This document shows positions 63,939-64,000 of a stretch of 64,000 nt of DNA, piece by piece (within the stretch, counting starts at the first letter, position 1; every line of letters begins with the position of its first letter). Position numbers and translations under genes: made by a program. Under the pieces are notes generated by a model. It had not been told where the DNA came from. It saw only the letters and a list, made by a program, of their open reading frames with translations, and searched no databases. Location of the stretch: NCBI GenBank assembly GCA_903826405.1, contig CAIKEH010000012.1:61525-125524 (forward strand), given 5' to 3'. The DNA is from an uncultured bacterium. GTDB lineage: Bacteria > Bacteroidota > Bacteroidia > Chitinophagales > Chitinophagaceae.

Positions 63939-64000
63939 ATGTCAGGAAAAGAAAAGGTAACTAAGACGGTATCAGACTCCTATAAGACCGGTAATAAAAA
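63939..64000 (+). CDS. Possible start of an ORF cut by the window edge
   Basis: An ATG at 63939 opens a Lys/Thr-rich frame (MSGKEKVTKTVSDSYKTGNK) that stays open to the edge. Only 20 codons are visible, so it may be chance. It lies in the AT-rich tail. Confidence 0.25.
   Translation, partial: MSGKEKVTKTVSDSYKTGNK

Overview
The window reads as chromosomal DNA of a Bacteroidota bacterium, most likely order Chitinophagales (Chitinophagaceae-like). The evidence is the combination of an alternative complex III (act) plus cytochrome c oxidase operon, futalosine-type menaquinone synthesis (mqnC), a GLPGLI/TonB-receptor-like pair, a type IX secretion (T9SS) C-terminal domain, a DUF5916 protein, weak Shine-Dalgarno signals and a TAnnTTTG-type -7 element before the act operon. 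Gene density is high. I see no rRNA, tRNA, CRISPR array or complete insertion sequence. The assignment to family is inference.

Region 1-9164 (minus strand) holds housekeeping genes: the 5' part of cysS, a membrane-anchored EEP phosphatase-like protein, two tandem rhomboid proteases, rlmD, a 38-residue small ORF with its own strong terminator, a small membrane protein, a DUF5916 outer-membrane-type protein and mqnC. Region 9305-19164 (plus) carries a double-DTG/PDZ aspartyl protease, two overlapping M16 peptidase genes, a holin-4_2-like membrane protein followed by a small membrane gene broken by a TAG codon, a fused alpha/beta E1 dehydrogenase, and an NTT-like transporter with HEAT repeats followed 9 bases later by a separate cyclic-nucleotide-binding protein. 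A small HD-domain gene converges on this pair.

Region 19956-31927 (minus) is a run of seven consecutive exported hydrolases: penicillin acylase (S45), N-acyl-D-amino-acid deacylase, serine hydrolase (S12), prolyl-oligopeptidase-like S9 peptidase, renal-dipeptidase-like M19, and two more S12 enzymes. Together they look like a periplasmic pathway for peptides or N-acyl peptides with unusual or D-configured residues. A regulatory-domain protein, purN and a small membrane protein follow.

Region 33976-49747 (plus) is a 14-gene respiratory operon: actA-F (menaquinol to cytochrome c), cytochrome c oxidase subunits II, I, III-like, III and IV, ctaB (heme O synthase), an SCO copper chaperone and a DUF420 membrane protein. 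With mqnC it describes an aerobic menaquinone-based respiratory chain.

Region 49783-52632 (minus) has an alkyltransferase-like protein, a DUF5522 protein, trmB, and an orphan ketoacyl-ACP synthase/acyl carrier protein pair. Region 52892-64000 (plus) has a small secreted protein, the GLPGLI/outer-membrane receptor pair, a 1751-residue T9SS-exported multidomain protein with two LamG-like and five Ig-like modules, a Tat-type sugar isomerase-like protein, and an AT-rich tail with a DUF6526-like gene whose composition differs from everything before it. After start-site correction no gene-free stretch exceeds 300 bases.
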